From assembly GCF_029784135.1 (NCBI RefSeq), contig NC_073745.1:58354784-58418783 (forward strand): DNA of 64,000 bases, in the 5' to 3' direction. Below the pieces are notes generated by a model that saw only the letters and a list, made by a program, of their open reading frames with translations, did no database searches and had not been told where the DNA came from. The stretch is from Toxorhynchites rutilus septentrionalis. Its lineage: Eukaryota; Arthropoda; Insecta; Diptera; Culicidae. Shown one piece after another: positions 1-11,352 of the stretch (its first letter is position 1; every line of letters starts with the position of its first letter). The position numbers and the translations under genes are program-made.

Positions 1-105
1 CTTAGAACAATGTCAAATCGGAAACCCTAAAAATCTGAAAATCTTGAAATCCAAAAACCTAAGAATTCACAAATCTAAAAAAAAAGAATAATCTAGAAAT
101 ATTAA

Positions 106-341
106 CACGTTGACTGCCATGTCAGTCACCGGTGACTGACACCGAGTTTTCGCTCAGGCTTCGTCAGTTACAGGTGACTGACAGTATAACTTATGGTAAT
201 AAAGGTAACTAATATAAACATATATAAGCTTATAAGCATTACCTTTCGAACAAAAATACCTTCCTCTACGATAAGAAACGATGGCCCTAATACGTTTAAA
301 AATTCCCATAGAGTCGCTATAAAACCGTGGCACTCAACGTG
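106..341. mobile_element. TTAA-flanked miniature element (piggyBac-like MITE)
   Basis: The ends form a terminal inverted repeat: CACGTTGACTGCCA on the left against CACGTTGAGTGCCA read inward from the right. They lie directly between two TTAA tetranucleotides (102-105 and 342-345), the target duplication typical of piggyBac transposons. The 236-bp body has no coding capacity, so it would need a transposase supplied in trans. Just inside the left end is a perfect 20-bp palindrome (121-140), followed by a near-copy at 163-182. Assignment to piggyBac is inferred from the TTAA target and the end structure only. Confidence 0.7.
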
Positions 342-1334
342 TTAATCAAATTTTCGGACTTTGTAATTTAAAGATTTTTTTTTATTTTCACGTTTCCATT
401 TTTTTTAAATTTTCAGATATTTTGATTTTAATTTTTTCAAATTTTCAGATATTTAGATTTTGAATTTTTTTCAGATTCAGATCAAGATTTTTATTAAATT
501 TTTCCAATTTCTAGATTTTCGAATTTTAGTTTGCCAAGTCTCAAAATCTGTATCAAAAATAATATGTTAGTATACAAATCTAGGAATAAAAATTTAAAAT
601 TCAATAAAAAAAATTAAAAATGAAAACCTGAAGATCTGAAAACCTTGAAATCCTAAACCTAACAATTCATAAATCTAAAAATAAGGAAAGTTTAGAAATT
701 TTAGATTTTCAAAAACATATTTTTTTAATTTGTACGTTCTAAATTATTTTAGATTTTCAGACATTCAAATATTCAGATATTCAGATTTTGATTTTCTTTT
801 TGAATTTCCAAATCTACAAATTATCTTTAGATTTCAGGATTTTAAAATTTTTAGAATTTCAAATAATTTATAAAATGAATATGCTAAAACAGCTGTTTTT
901 TTTTATTCTGCCAAGTATCAAAATTTTAAAATCTAGAAACAATATGTTATTATGAAATACTAAAAAAATTGAAATCAAAACTACAAACAATTTAATTATT
1001 TAGAAATATACAAATTCTATAAATCTAGAAACCAAAAATCTGAAAATCTTTTTAATTTAAAAAATCAAAAATTTAAGAAACATTCTTCTAAAAATCAGGA
1101 AACATTAAGTGTAAAAATCGAAAAAATTCAAAATTGTAAAATTCAAAAATCTACAAAAGATTGAAAATTTAGAAAATTCAATCGGATTTTCGGAATTCTA
1201 AAAAAACTGTAGAATTAGAGTTTTTAAGAATTTGAAATCATGATCATGATTTAAATTTGCAATATTTCAATATTCAGATCTTCATTTTTTTTTAAATCTA
1301 ATAAACTTATATATTTTTATACTTTTAGGTTTTT

Positions 1335-1611
1335 CTTCTTCTTGAATGACGTTAACGTTCCCTGTTGAACTTTTGCCGTCTCAACGTATACATTAACTAG
1401 CGTCATTTATTAATACTTAGTTGAGATTTCTTAAGCCAAATAACACGCCTTGAATGTATTCCGAGGGGCAAGCTCTGGAATACGCGTGACCACAGCGCAA
1501 GTCGAAGGAAATTTTTCTGACGAAAAATCCCCCGGCCAGAACGGGAATCGAACCCGAACACTCGGCATGATAATGTGAGACGCTAACCACTCGGCCACGG
1601 GTGCACTAAGG
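1335..1611 (-). mobile_element. tRNA-derived SINE with 12-bp target duplication
   Basis: Read on the minus strand, the element starts with a tRNA-like head that has polymerase III promoter boxes: box A TGGCCGAGTGGTTA at 1584-1597 and box B GGTTCGATTCC at 1544-1554. A tRNA-unrelated body follows, and the element ends in GAAGAAGAA-type triplets at 1335-1343. It is bracketed by identical 12-bp direct repeats TTTTAGGTTTTT at 1323-1334 and 1612-1623, the mark of LINE-driven retroposition. The tRNA-like part does not close a proper acceptor stem, so it is a SINE head and not a functional tRNA. It resembles mosquito Gecko-type SINEs, whose 3' ends match I-clade LINEs; that name is from memory and tentative. 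A decayed relative lies at 42020-42235. Confidence 0.8.
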
Positions 1612-2290
1612 TTTTAGGTTTTTACATTTTCCGAATTTTATATTTTTGAATATTTGAGATTTTTATATTAGTAAATATTTTGATTTTAAGAAGCTTATTT
1701 TTTATTTTAGATTTCCAAATTAACTGATTTTCCTATTCGCATATCGTAATGAATGTAAATTCTAAAATATGAAAATTTTGAAATATGAGAAAATGAGAAA
1801 ATATGAAAACATGAAAATTGAAAAAAAAAACTGAAATTCTGAAGATCTAAAATTGTAAAAATTTGAAAATCTAAAAACCTGTACATTTAAAAATCTGAAT
1901 TTCTGAAAAGTTAAAAATCTAAAAATCAGAAAAAAAGATCTAAAAATCTAAAAATTTCAAATAAATGGAAATCAGAAAATTTGAAAATTAGAAAATTAAA
2001 TAATTTGTAAATCTGAAAGATTTTGAATCCAAAAAATCTGAAGATTTGAAAAGCTGTGAACTTGAAAATCTAAAAATTTAATAGACTGAGAATCAGAAAA
2101 TCTGAAATTTTGAATTTCTGAATTTCTGAATTCCTGAAAATCTGAAAATCAAAATATGAAAAATGGAAAATCAGAATATTAAAAGTTTTTTAACATTTGA
2201 AAACCTGAAATTAGGAAAATCGACAAATTTAAAAATCTGGAAAATGGGAAACTTGAAAATTTGAAAATCGAAAAATCTGAATAGTTAATA

Positions 2291-4250
2291 TGTTGCTGTA
2301 GAATATGTTTGTACTAGTGTAATTCGGAAGAATTTTCGTTGATAATGAATTTCGCGGCTTGAACAGGGGTTGCTACTCCATACACCACCATTCAGCATCA
2401 TTCACTTTGTTTTTTTGTGGAATTTCACTTGCTTCCGCCTACTAAAATTCGGTGAAAACGAGACAGCTTTTCTTCCACAAATCTTTTTTATGGGCTTCTA
2501 AAAATATTTGACATTCATCGACTGTCATCATATTTATAATCTATTAAATTGAATTAAATTAATATCTTAATCTTGAATGAATGTTCAAAGAAGCCTCGCA
2601 CGACGGTAGTTAAAGTTCGACTATTAAAGGTATCCCTCGGGAGCGATATTAGTTTTCCTTTTTTCCTCTGCTGGCATTTTGGAGTTGAAATCACAAATTC
2701 GAAAGAACAACTTTTCGCAAGGTGGCGCGGCGAATTGAAGAGAAAGGAGGGGCTCTGGCTATTTGTGTAGCGCGCCGCTGGAGACACTATTTGAATTTTC
2801 AATTAATTTTAATTGCTTCATGTAGCGTCGTTAGTCGCTCCCCTCGAGGGGATCCTTCCCAGATAAAGGGTAAACTTTCCGTCGATTGCGACACGGAGGT
2901 TCTATTTTTGACGTTACGTCTCGCGACGTCTGCTCCGATTAGAGCATCAAAAACTCTCCAGCTCGAGGTGATACCACCGCGGGATGTCTTTTGGTCGCCG
3001 CCTAGCCCGAACTAATAAACAGCTGCAGAATCGTTAGTCTCTCTCATTACCCGCAGACAAATCGCGTTCGAAACATGACACCGAATCATGGAAACTGCTC
3101 AGACCATTTACACGTATTGACATGACACGGGACACTCATAGCGCACTGACTTGTTTGCCACTTCAGAGCGTTCTCGTTCGCCGACATCGTTGATACCATC
3201 GGATCGAAAAGGCAATACCACCGAACATATGTCGACATGTATGTCGCTTTGGCAAAGTCCGTCCCATTCTTCACGTACCGACAACTGATTAAATTTTAAA
3301 TTGAAAACCGTATTCACCGCATGCATACTTTCGCGACCGGGGTGGTCACGTTGTGATGCTAAACGGCGGCATCAGTCCTCCTCGAAGAAGTTCAGAGGCG
3401 GATGCCGGGGGGGATAAAATATTTCAGTACCAATCTGCGATCTGTTTCAGAATCGTTTTACCATATTCCGTGCAATAAACGCTTCTAAGGGGCAAGTGTC
3501 GCGCGATGCATCGCATCGATTAGGAGGGGAATATCGTTATTCAGCGTGAATAGCGCTGGTGCATCTCTCTCGAGTGGATCGTAAATCGATACACATCACA
3601 GCAATGCGCGCAGTGCTCGGAAAGTTCAGAAAGGTGGAAAAAATCATCCGTCTTGTTCAAGTGAATCCGGGAGGTGCCTCTTCTCCTCACCCCACCATCA
3701 TGCAGAACTGTATTACTACCGACAGACACGAATTGATCGCACGTGTGTTGTGTCTCCCCCCTCGATATATATCTGTCACGAATGAGTCACAGACGTTCCA
3801 CGTTTTGGGGAAAGAGGGGAAGAAGTGGTTTAGTGGGCCGCGTAAAACACTGCTATCGCCACCGATATGCGGCAAATATAAATCCATAAAAGAGTCATTA
3901 ATTTTATGAGTGTATGTGCTGGCGTTAGGCGCTTCTGCCTTTTGACGACGGCTCCACATTTTGCTCATCCATGCGAGAAGAGGCAGCATATTGGTATTGG
4001 TTTGGTAGCTATCAGTAGCAAACTAATTCCGCCGAGAAAATTAACATTTGATTTGATTTGATTGTTTTATGGCATTGGAATTGACAGATATCGTTTCTGC
4101 TTCAAGATGATATCCTTTGTTTTGTTTGCTTTTACTTGAATCGTTCTCCGACGAACTGTTTCATTTAATGTATTAAAAAATAAATATTTTTTTCAAATTA
4201 AAAAATTTCTCATCTGAGTTCTATATCATCAGTATACTTCTCTACATTAA
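2291..4250. other. Unique sequence, no recognised gene
   Basis: GC-richer than its surroundings, especially 2590-3560, with normal CpG and no repeat unit visible within the window. Several short open frames exist on both strands and overlap each other, and none resembles a known family. It could be host intron or intergenic DNA. Confidence 0.5.
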
Positions 4251-4267
4251 ATCTGTAAAAAAAAAAA

Positions 4268-4272
<5 letters not shown>

Positions 4273-4348
<76 letters not shown>
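4273..4348. repeat. (TA)38 microsatellite
   Basis: This is an uninterrupted TA dinucleotide tract of 38 units. It adjoins a short stretch resembling the 3' end of the LINE at 33181-35040, so it probably grew from that fragment's tail. Confidence 0.95.
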
Positions 4349-4351
<3 letters not shown>

Positions 4352-4440
4352 TTTTTTAATTAATTCGTTTATCTTTACTATATTTTTATAACTATATATA
4401 AACAATTTCCCAATTCTTTATTATATATTTGTCGATTCTG
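4349..4440 (-). mobile_element. Short LINE 3'-end fragment
   Basis: The motif TTAATTCGTTTAT, followed after a gap by AACTATATATAAACAATTT, parallels the 3' end of the minus-strand LINE at 33181-33310 in the same order and orientation. Only about 90 bp remain, which implies extreme 5' truncation. Confidence 0.45.
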
Positions 4441-6850
4441 AATTTAAATTCGGAATGTCTTATTTAAATTCCTATTCTGAGTTCCGAGATTAAATCTCAA
4501 ACACATTCCTTGTTAAAGTTTCGGACAGAAGTCAAGTCACACTAAATTCATTTTCCGCGCTTAAAATTCAGATCCAAACCGTTAGGTTCTAGACACCGAA
4601 TTGGGATCCCATATTCCATATGCAGATCCATAATTCAGAGTTTTCAAGATTTCAGATTCGAATTTTCAAGGAAAAATTTCAGACCCATTTCCAAATATTG
4701 ATGTAAATTACGGATTCCTATAGTCAGATTCCGAATTCAAATTTAAATCCGGATGCAAAATTTTGAATTATCCAAATCGAGATTCCACGACAAATCTTAA
4801 ACTATGTTTAACTAGGTTTAAACTAGGTGGATTTCGAAGAGTTATGTACATTGAATTATATAAATTTAGGTTCAATTTTCTTCATTTTTAATGTCACATT
4901 AAGGTTCTAGATTTCAGGTTCGAAATGCAATATTTAGGTGCGAATTCAAATTCCGATTTCCGATGTTTGAATCCGGAGTAGGGCTTCGAATTCCAGAAAT
5001 GGGTTCTTATGCTAATTTTAAATTCGGACTTCGTGTGAGAATTAAGATTTATAAAGATTTAAGATTTAAAAAGATTTAAGATTCCATTTTTCCATATTTA
5101 ATTGTTATACTCCATAAACTGAAATTTGTATTATTTGATACTAGGCCTCAAGAATACGCGTGTCCCACGTTTCAGGCAGCCGTTTCGTATTCTTAATGTA
5201 GGCTTCAGATTTGATTTATACAAAAACCAAAAAAACTAGTTTTCAAGACTTAGACTTAGACTACATTCAACTCAAAATTCCATTTTTCAGATTCCAGGCT
5301 CACATTACAAACCTAGATCTCAATATGAAATATACATTTTATGTTGATAACCCAAATACAAAATTATTAATAATCGAAATCGGGGTTTCAAAAAGAACAT
5401 AAAACTAAGTTTTAGATTTCAGTTTCATATCCAGATTCAGATCATTGATCATTGAATTCTAACTCACATCAAAAATCAAATTCGCACCTTGGATTCAAAT
5501 TCCATATTCAAATCATGGATTAAAATTATCAAAATTATATTATTAACCAGATTTGAGTTACATATTGTGATTCAAAATGAAGATCCAAAATTCTGGCTTC
5601 AGGTTCAGGCTTCATGTTCAGATTCCAGAATCAACATTCAGATTTAAATTAATATTTTCAGAGATTTCGAATCAGGTGTTCAATTTGGATACATATTTCA
5701 GTCTAATAGTCAGATTCCGAAGACGACACCAAAGTTTGAAATTCAAGACACTCACCTTGAAATAATTTAATAGTAATAGTACAAAGCCCAATTCCAAAGC
5801 CAAACTTCAGGTTCCGATTTCAATTTCAGATTGCCAATTCAAGAATCAATGTCACATGTCGAATTCGAGTTGAGGCTTTGAATTTCAGAAACGGGTACAG
5901 ATGCGAATTCTATACTTCATATTCATATTACCAACTCCGAATTCTCATTCGGAGCTTCGATACAAATCTGAAATGAAATTCCAATTTCCTTGTTTAATTT
6001 TTGTATTCCACGAGCTGAGAATTAGAACATATAAATCCATGTTTCCAGAAAACGTAACCCATGTTTCAGACAGCGGTTTCGAATTTCAGATTTCATATAT
6101 AGTGAAACAAAAAAAAAATCGTTGCTTCACGATATAGATAGCTTCATTATATAGATTCAGATTATTGATTCAAGTTTATTATTAAAATATTAAATTTTAA
6201 TATTGGTTTGCAGATCCAGATTATATATGCAATCCAAACCCAGATTTCCCAAAACATTTCAAATTCATGCATCATTTCCCAAAACATGCAAATTCATGCT
6301 CCAGAATCAGGTTTTGGTTCAGTTTTGAAAATTTTTATAACCGGATTCCGAACGAAATGTTCTCAATTAAAATATTTAATATTCAAAGACCAATATTTTT
6401 AGTTTCAAGTAGCACAATTTGGATGTCACATTAAGATTTTAAATTCAAGAACCCGAATGCAGATTTCTTGTTCAAAATCAAATATTGAACTCAGATTCCT
6501 ATTTCAAATGTCAATGTTCACGTGACAAATTCAGATCAGGGGTTCGAATTACTGAAACTGTTGAGGACTTCATGTACGGATTTAAGATTCCATAATCTGG
6601 GTTCGGAATTATAATACAAAACTCGTTTTCAGAATTCTAATCTAGATCTGAATAAAGATTATATATTTAATTTATGTACTCCGCAAGTTGAAATTTAGAT
6701 TATCTAGACTTTAAGAACATGTGAATCGAAGTTTTAGATCAATTTGTACAAAAGATAGAAAACAACGATATCTGAAGACTGAGACTCCATATCCAAATTC
6801 AATTTCTAGTTTTTAGATTCTATCCCACAGATCCTGTATTGAGTCCGCCG
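4441..6850. repeat. Degenerate AGATTCGAATTC-type low-complexity block
   Basis: Imperfect iterations of CAGATTC, AATTCCGA and CATATTCAGATT with no fixed period fill this stretch. Open frames through it encode monotonous F/Q/I/N-rich peptides and are composition artefacts. I see no gene or discrete mobile element here. Confidence 0.7.
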
Positions 6851-7179
6851 CCCCAAATTTTATATGCGAGAAGATGGTTTTATAATATACTCGCGCTTTA
6901 GAAATATCGAAGCTAGAAGATTTTTCTTGGTTGCCTTTGTAGGCGTCCTCTTGACTTATTGGCCAGAATTTTTTTCCACGCCGCGTGGTGAAATATACGG
7001 TAGCTTAAAGTGTTTTCAACGCACGATAAATCACAAGTTAAATCGCTGTTCATGTTTGTTTTACAGGAGTTGTCTCCGTTGGTCAAAAGCGCTAACAACT
7101 ATTCCTGCCATGGTAATCGCAAGGGAACCATGCTGTAGAGCGGTGAAATTTGACCGCGCATATCACATTAACATCGCGT
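6851..7179. other. Unique sequence before composite element
   Basis: Non-repetitive sequence with one open frame of about 120 codons that runs into the following mobile element, which argues against it being a gene. No recognised domain. Confidence 0.4.
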
Positions 7180-7794
7180 CTCACGCGGGACTACGTCTAA
7201 CCGGAATATATGGGGGGGAGAAGTAAAATGTTTCAAATACGCAAAGTTGCTTGAAAGACTCATGTGTTGACACCCACAACGTTTGACAGCTATCTGAGGT
7301 AGTGCTACCAGTGCTGCCAGTCGGCCAGTCAAGTTGGCATGAAATTCGTCTATAGTCAAACTTCTGAGCACGAACTCTCCCTTGTAAATTTTGTATTCAA
7401 TGTTATGAATTTTGAATCCAATAGCTCAAAAGTTGATGCCAAAACAATCAAACTAGCATACAGCGAGCAGGTGCCGAAAGAACGTGCAAAAAATCCACTC
7501 TTAAAAGTAGCTTCTCCAAAACGTTATCGACTTCTATAAATATCCAATATAAGTGCCCCGTTTTGATTGACCCGATTCACGGTTTCCCTAACACAGCCAG
7601 CAAAACCAAAGTGCTGTACATTACATGGCGTTTGATCAAATTCCTTACTTACACAGCAAATATGTTGAATTCAATTGAATACAAGAATTGTTTCATTCTA
7701 TCAATAATTTTATCAATACAAACAAATGATTACTAAGCGAATGGTAGTCCCACATCTTGAGGTTATATCATAGATTATACCCATTTTTCTTCTC
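7180..7794 (+). mobile_element. Composite element, GACGTAGGACTACGTC family, copy 1
   Basis: The left end reads CGCGGGACTACGTCTAACC at about 7184, and the right end carries the inverted counterpart GGTAGTCCCACATC at 7743-7756. A conserved trailer similar to CCTTGCGGTTATATCATAG follows it. Copies at 45357 and 54269 share both ends and the internal GTTTCCCTAACACAG motif (here at 7584). The copy has no coding capacity. It contains a 268-bp module (7289-7556) that also occurs alone at 12844-13105. I cannot name the family. Confidence 0.55.
7289..7556 (+). repeat. Dispersed 268-bp module, copy 1
   Basis: About 90% identical to 12844-13105, from GCTATCTGAG through CAATATAAGT. Both copies keep an open frame of about 66 codons starting ATGAAATTCGTCT. 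Comparing the two frames codon by codon, I count about 11 amino-acid-changing and 3 silent differences, so the open frame does not appear to be selected as protein. Confidence 0.75.
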
Positions 7795-8391
7795 CAAGAA
7801 ACCCTTGTTAAGAACTTGGCCTGCATCGTTATTGAATTCTTAAACTTAGAATAATCGAAAATTCAGGTTAATGACTTCAGTTTCAGGTCGTTCACAATCA
7901 GCAAGTTTTACTGCGTTTGGTCTTCGAATTAAAATTCAAGGGTGAGATTATTAATTCAAATTCAATGCTTAATTTTTTTGACGTAGGATTATGTCTTTCG
8001 GGAACATATTGGGGTACAAAATTTTTATTTCAGATTAGGATTCCAGATTTTGAAATGCACAGATATAGATTATATTTTTGGATCTGTATTTCAGGTTTGG
8101 ATTTCAGATTTCATACTCGGATGTAATATTGGTTCAGTGTGAGTCTTTAGAATCCCTAAAATGGAAAATGGAAATGGAAATGGGAAAAAATAAACTATTG
8201 GGTCAAAAATTTTGAATATGCACATTTCAATGTCAAATTTTCAATTCCTAATCCTTGATTACACATTTTCTTATTCTTATAACTTCCAACTCCTAATTCT
8301 CGATTAGAGCGGTTTGACACAAAATGAGTAAATGACTCAACAAGACCCTCCATAATCCACCCGATTTCCTTTTGAATTTAGATTCAACATA
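7795..8391. other. A/T-rich stretch with a solitary element end
   Basis: No gene is visible. At 7979-8025 it holds a forward fragment beginning TGACGTAGGATTATGTC that matches, in inverse orientation, 35108-35157 and the left end at 54269. It is a solo end of the GACGTAGGACTACGTC family. Confidence 0.55.
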
Positions 8392-8916
8392 ACAGTTCGG
8401 CTGAAAAGTTTATAAGATAACACAGTAAAACTATTTTTTTTTTGCAAAAATCAATTTTATTATTCAACATAATTAATAATTGCCTTCGAGGGTGATACAG
8501 CGATTATAGCAATCTTGCAACTTTTCGATACCATTTTTATAGTACTCTTTCGGTTTTCCCATAATAGGCCTCAGTTTCGGTAATCACTTCATCATCGATC
8601 TTAAATTTCTTGCCAGCGAGCATTCTCTTCAGGTCTGCGAACAGAAAATAGTCGCTGGGGGCAGATCTGGAGAATACGGTGGATGCGGAAGCAATTCGAA
8701 GCCCTATTCATGCAATTTTGTCATCGTTTTCATTGATTTGTGATTTTTCCATTTTTTTCACAATAACAAAAGTTGATTCACTCACGAACAAATCGACCGA
8801 TTGCTGTCAAATTTTGACACGTATCTATTGAAAGTAGATGCTTAGTGATAGCCAAGTAGATTTTTGCAAGTGGCGCCATCTAGACGTCAACCTTATGAAC
8901 TTTTCAGTCGAACTGT
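8392..8916 (-). mobile_element. Internally deleted mariner element, copy 1
   Basis: Nearly identical 19-bp terminal inverted repeats (ACAGTTCGGCTGAAAAGTT and ACAGTTCGACTGAAAAGTT) lie between TA dinucleotides at 8390-8391 and 8917-8918, the target site of Tc1/mariner transposons. On the minus strand, about 8480-8705 still encodes the transposase C-terminus, including the mariner motif APSDYFLF and a basic stretch after it, but with stops and shifts. The N-terminal half, including the DNA-binding region, is absent. A 398-bp relative with the same ends and orientation lies at 44207-44604. Neither copy can encode an active enzyme. Confidence 0.85.
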
Positions 8917-9326
8917 TATATAAAGTTGAAGAGATAATATTTTTCTCTTCCACAGGTCAATTACCATTACGATTCAAGACTAACTTTTTTGAAGAACGAA
9001 TGTGTTATAATTAGAAAACTATTTCTAGCAGCGAAATAGTACCTGAGAAAAAATTGTAGAGAAACAATGGGATATTTAAAAAAATACGCTTAATTTATTT
9101 TCACTTTTCACCAAATACAAACAGAACTTCAAGTTCAAATTTGAAAAAAACAATTAATCGCACTTTTTTATGGAAAGATTGGGGCGAAGCTGTTTATAAC
9201 AGACGAAATACAGAATATTCATATAATCTATGAATATGTTTAGACTAAGTTGTTGGTAGTAGTTGTAATAGTTGAAGAAGTTGAAGAGTCTCGACTAACC
9301 ATAAGGAGTATTAAAAAAAATATATA
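8917..9326. other. A/T-rich, no feature seen
   Basis: No gene, repeat copy or promoter pattern stands out between the mariner remnant and the Tigger-like element. Confidence 0.5.
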
Positions 9327-10672
9327 CAGGTCGGACACGATTATGTACAGATCCGATTATATGTGATTCGATTATAAACAATTTTGGACTCGATGATATA
9401 CAGTTCGAAAAAAATATATATATTTTTTATAGTTCAAACATGACTTTTAAGAAAAAATGTAATCTTTCAACGTTAAAGTTAAATTTAAGTGGCTATTATA
9501 AGTAGGGGAACCGCGGGTAATACGGACAGTGGGGGTAATATGGGCAGGTGGTTGATTTGTATAGTTACATTTTGAATTTCAGATTTCTGTTAATTAGAAC
9601 ACCTTCTACATTTATTCTATAATATTGAGGCCACCCTGTGGCAATGAACACTGATCAAAAGTGGAAAATGGAAACAAAAACCGAAAATCATACACGATTC
9701 CCAGTGTGGATGTAATTTTAGCTGCTGCGATATTAAGCATTTTGAGTGGTTTTATATCAACATTCAATCCGCTGATGGTTATATTTCGGTTTGTGAGTTA
9801 ACAGAGAAGCGATATTAGGTATGTACAGAAAAGTAAATTCATTTTTGAGTGCAATTTTAAGTTATTGAAATAATTGTACTGGTGGGGTAAAACGGACAGT
9901 TACCAGTGGGAGTGAGATGGACTGTGAAACGTCTGTTTAATCTATTTCTAAGGAATGCCCTGCGTCTATAAATGGAAATCAAATCGCCGAATGTGGACTG
10001 TTTAGAAGCTGACTGGAACCAAATGCAAAATAGTTGAGGGTCTGTATGTATATGCTGCTGGAAAGCACGATATAATTTCTAGGTGGATTAATACGATTTT
10101 TTCATCATTCAACGGACACTCGTGATGAGTACAGACCTTGGTTGAATAAAATTATTCCTCTCGTGATCGATAAACCTCTACGCTTTATATATTACAAACC
10201 TGTCCGTATTACCCCCACTATATTACCCGCATCGAGAAAAATGTTGTACTTTTCGGTCTTTTTTAATTTCAGTAAAAAACAATGAAAAACACTTCTTTTT
10301 TTTGTAAAATATTTGACCAATTAGGTAGAAAAACAGTATATTGAATTGCAAGAAACTGCATCAAAATTTTGGGAAACATGAGTTTCCAAAGATATAATTG
10401 AAGTTCTTCTTAACATGTCCGTTTTACCCCCACTTCCCCTACATTTTCACCAGAAATTGTTTATATCGATATTGCAGTGAAATTAAGAAAGATAGAAGTT
10501 GAGTGTCAAAGAACAAATTGTGAAGTGGTTTGAGAGCTTTAATTTGATTGATAGAAACAATCAAGTTTAATATGAAAATGAATAATAACGCATTAAAAAT
10601 TACTAACTTTGAAATTTTTCACTTCCAAAATGTTATTTAAATACACTAATTTAGATGTTCCACTACTATATC
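9327..10672 (+). mobile_element. pogo/Tigger-like element, copy 1, split by a MITE
   Basis: The element begins CAGGTCGGACACGATTATG directly after a TA (9325-9326). Its outer parts (9327-9502 and 10442-10672) match the reverse complement of the complete copy at 18591-19417, including the stretch with GATATTGCAG and the segment ending at CACTACTATATCC. A 935-bp MITE sits inside it. The right end is lost: similarity stops near 10672. The CAG-start inverted repeat with ACTCGATTATA and the TA target resemble pogo/Tigger elements; that class call is inferred. Confidence 0.65.
9505..10439. mobile_element. MITE with GGGGAA..CGGACA ends
   Basis: The left end GGGGAACCGCGGGTAATACG and right end, read inward as GGGGAAGTGGGGGTAAAACG, form imperfect inverted repeats. 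TA dinucleotides lie outside (9503-9504 and 10440-10441). Two further internal copies of the GGGTAAnACGGACA motif occur, forward near 9888 and reversed near 10200, giving a nested double-inverted layout. There is no coding capacity. It interrupts the Tigger-like copy at 9327, so it is the younger of the two. Confidence 0.7.
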
Positions 10673-11352
10673 CAGGGTGGCTACCCATTCGGGAAAAGGA
10701 GGAAATGTGGGAAAAAGTCGGGAAACAAAATCCTTCGGGAAAAATGCGGGACAAAGTCAGGAAATGCTTCATGAAGTCGGGATTTTTCTACGCAGTGTTT
10801 TCATGCTAAGCATTTTTTTGCTCCTATTCCTGATAAGCATTCTTGTGTAATTTTATTTGCGATAGTTAATGAAATAATTGAGCTCGGGATATTACTTTAA
10901 AACCTTCAACGACAATTTATTTTTAGTCAGCTCAGCTCTCTAGACAGATGGTTTAAATTTCTCAGTTGCAAGAGGAGGGATTGATATAGAAACTTACGGT
11001 TCATATTTATTAATTGATTACTTAATTTTTGTTTATTTTGATTGATCAGGCATGCGGATGAGATTTGATTAAAGTCACTTAATTACTTAATTTGCCTTAC
11101 ATTGAATTGATTTGTAGAATTCCGATTGTATAGAAGAGTCGCTCAACTTTGGCTCAACTGAGGAACTGATCATAGAGGGTATCCAGGACATGCTCGAAAT
11201 ATGCGAAATATGATTATACCTCATTAATTCTAGTCAGTTATTATTAAACTTTTAATTAAACTTAAACTTTAATTAAACTTTTTGAAATCCTGAGTAAGTA
11301 GAGGTGGGGTAGTGTTATTTTGTTTAAAAGTGCTTCTGGTTCCAGGTGCATA
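10673..11352. other. A/T-rich DNA with short GGGAAA-rich repeat
   Basis: At 10683-10780 there are loose iterations of GGGAAAAAGTCGGGAAA-like units. The rest is unremarkable A/T-rich DNA with no recognised gene. Confidence 0.45.

Larger units (their letters stand above)
1..2290. repeat. Degenerate ATCTGAAAATCT-type low-complexity block
   Basis: The sequence is dominated by imperfect, about 10-base iterations of AAATCTGAAA or its complement TTTCAGATTT, with drifting period and many single-base changes. The orientation flips at about 360-540 and again near 700-800, so it is a patchwork rather than one clean array. It is interrupted by a TTAA miniature element at 106-341 and a SINE at 1335-1611. 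I see no gene in it. The same composition returns at 27.6-31.8 kb. Confidence 0.8.

Noticed and set aside
1544..1604. Functional tRNA gene on the minus strand
   Set aside because: The A and B boxes fit, but the acceptor halves do not pair properly and the unit continues into a SINE body with target duplications.
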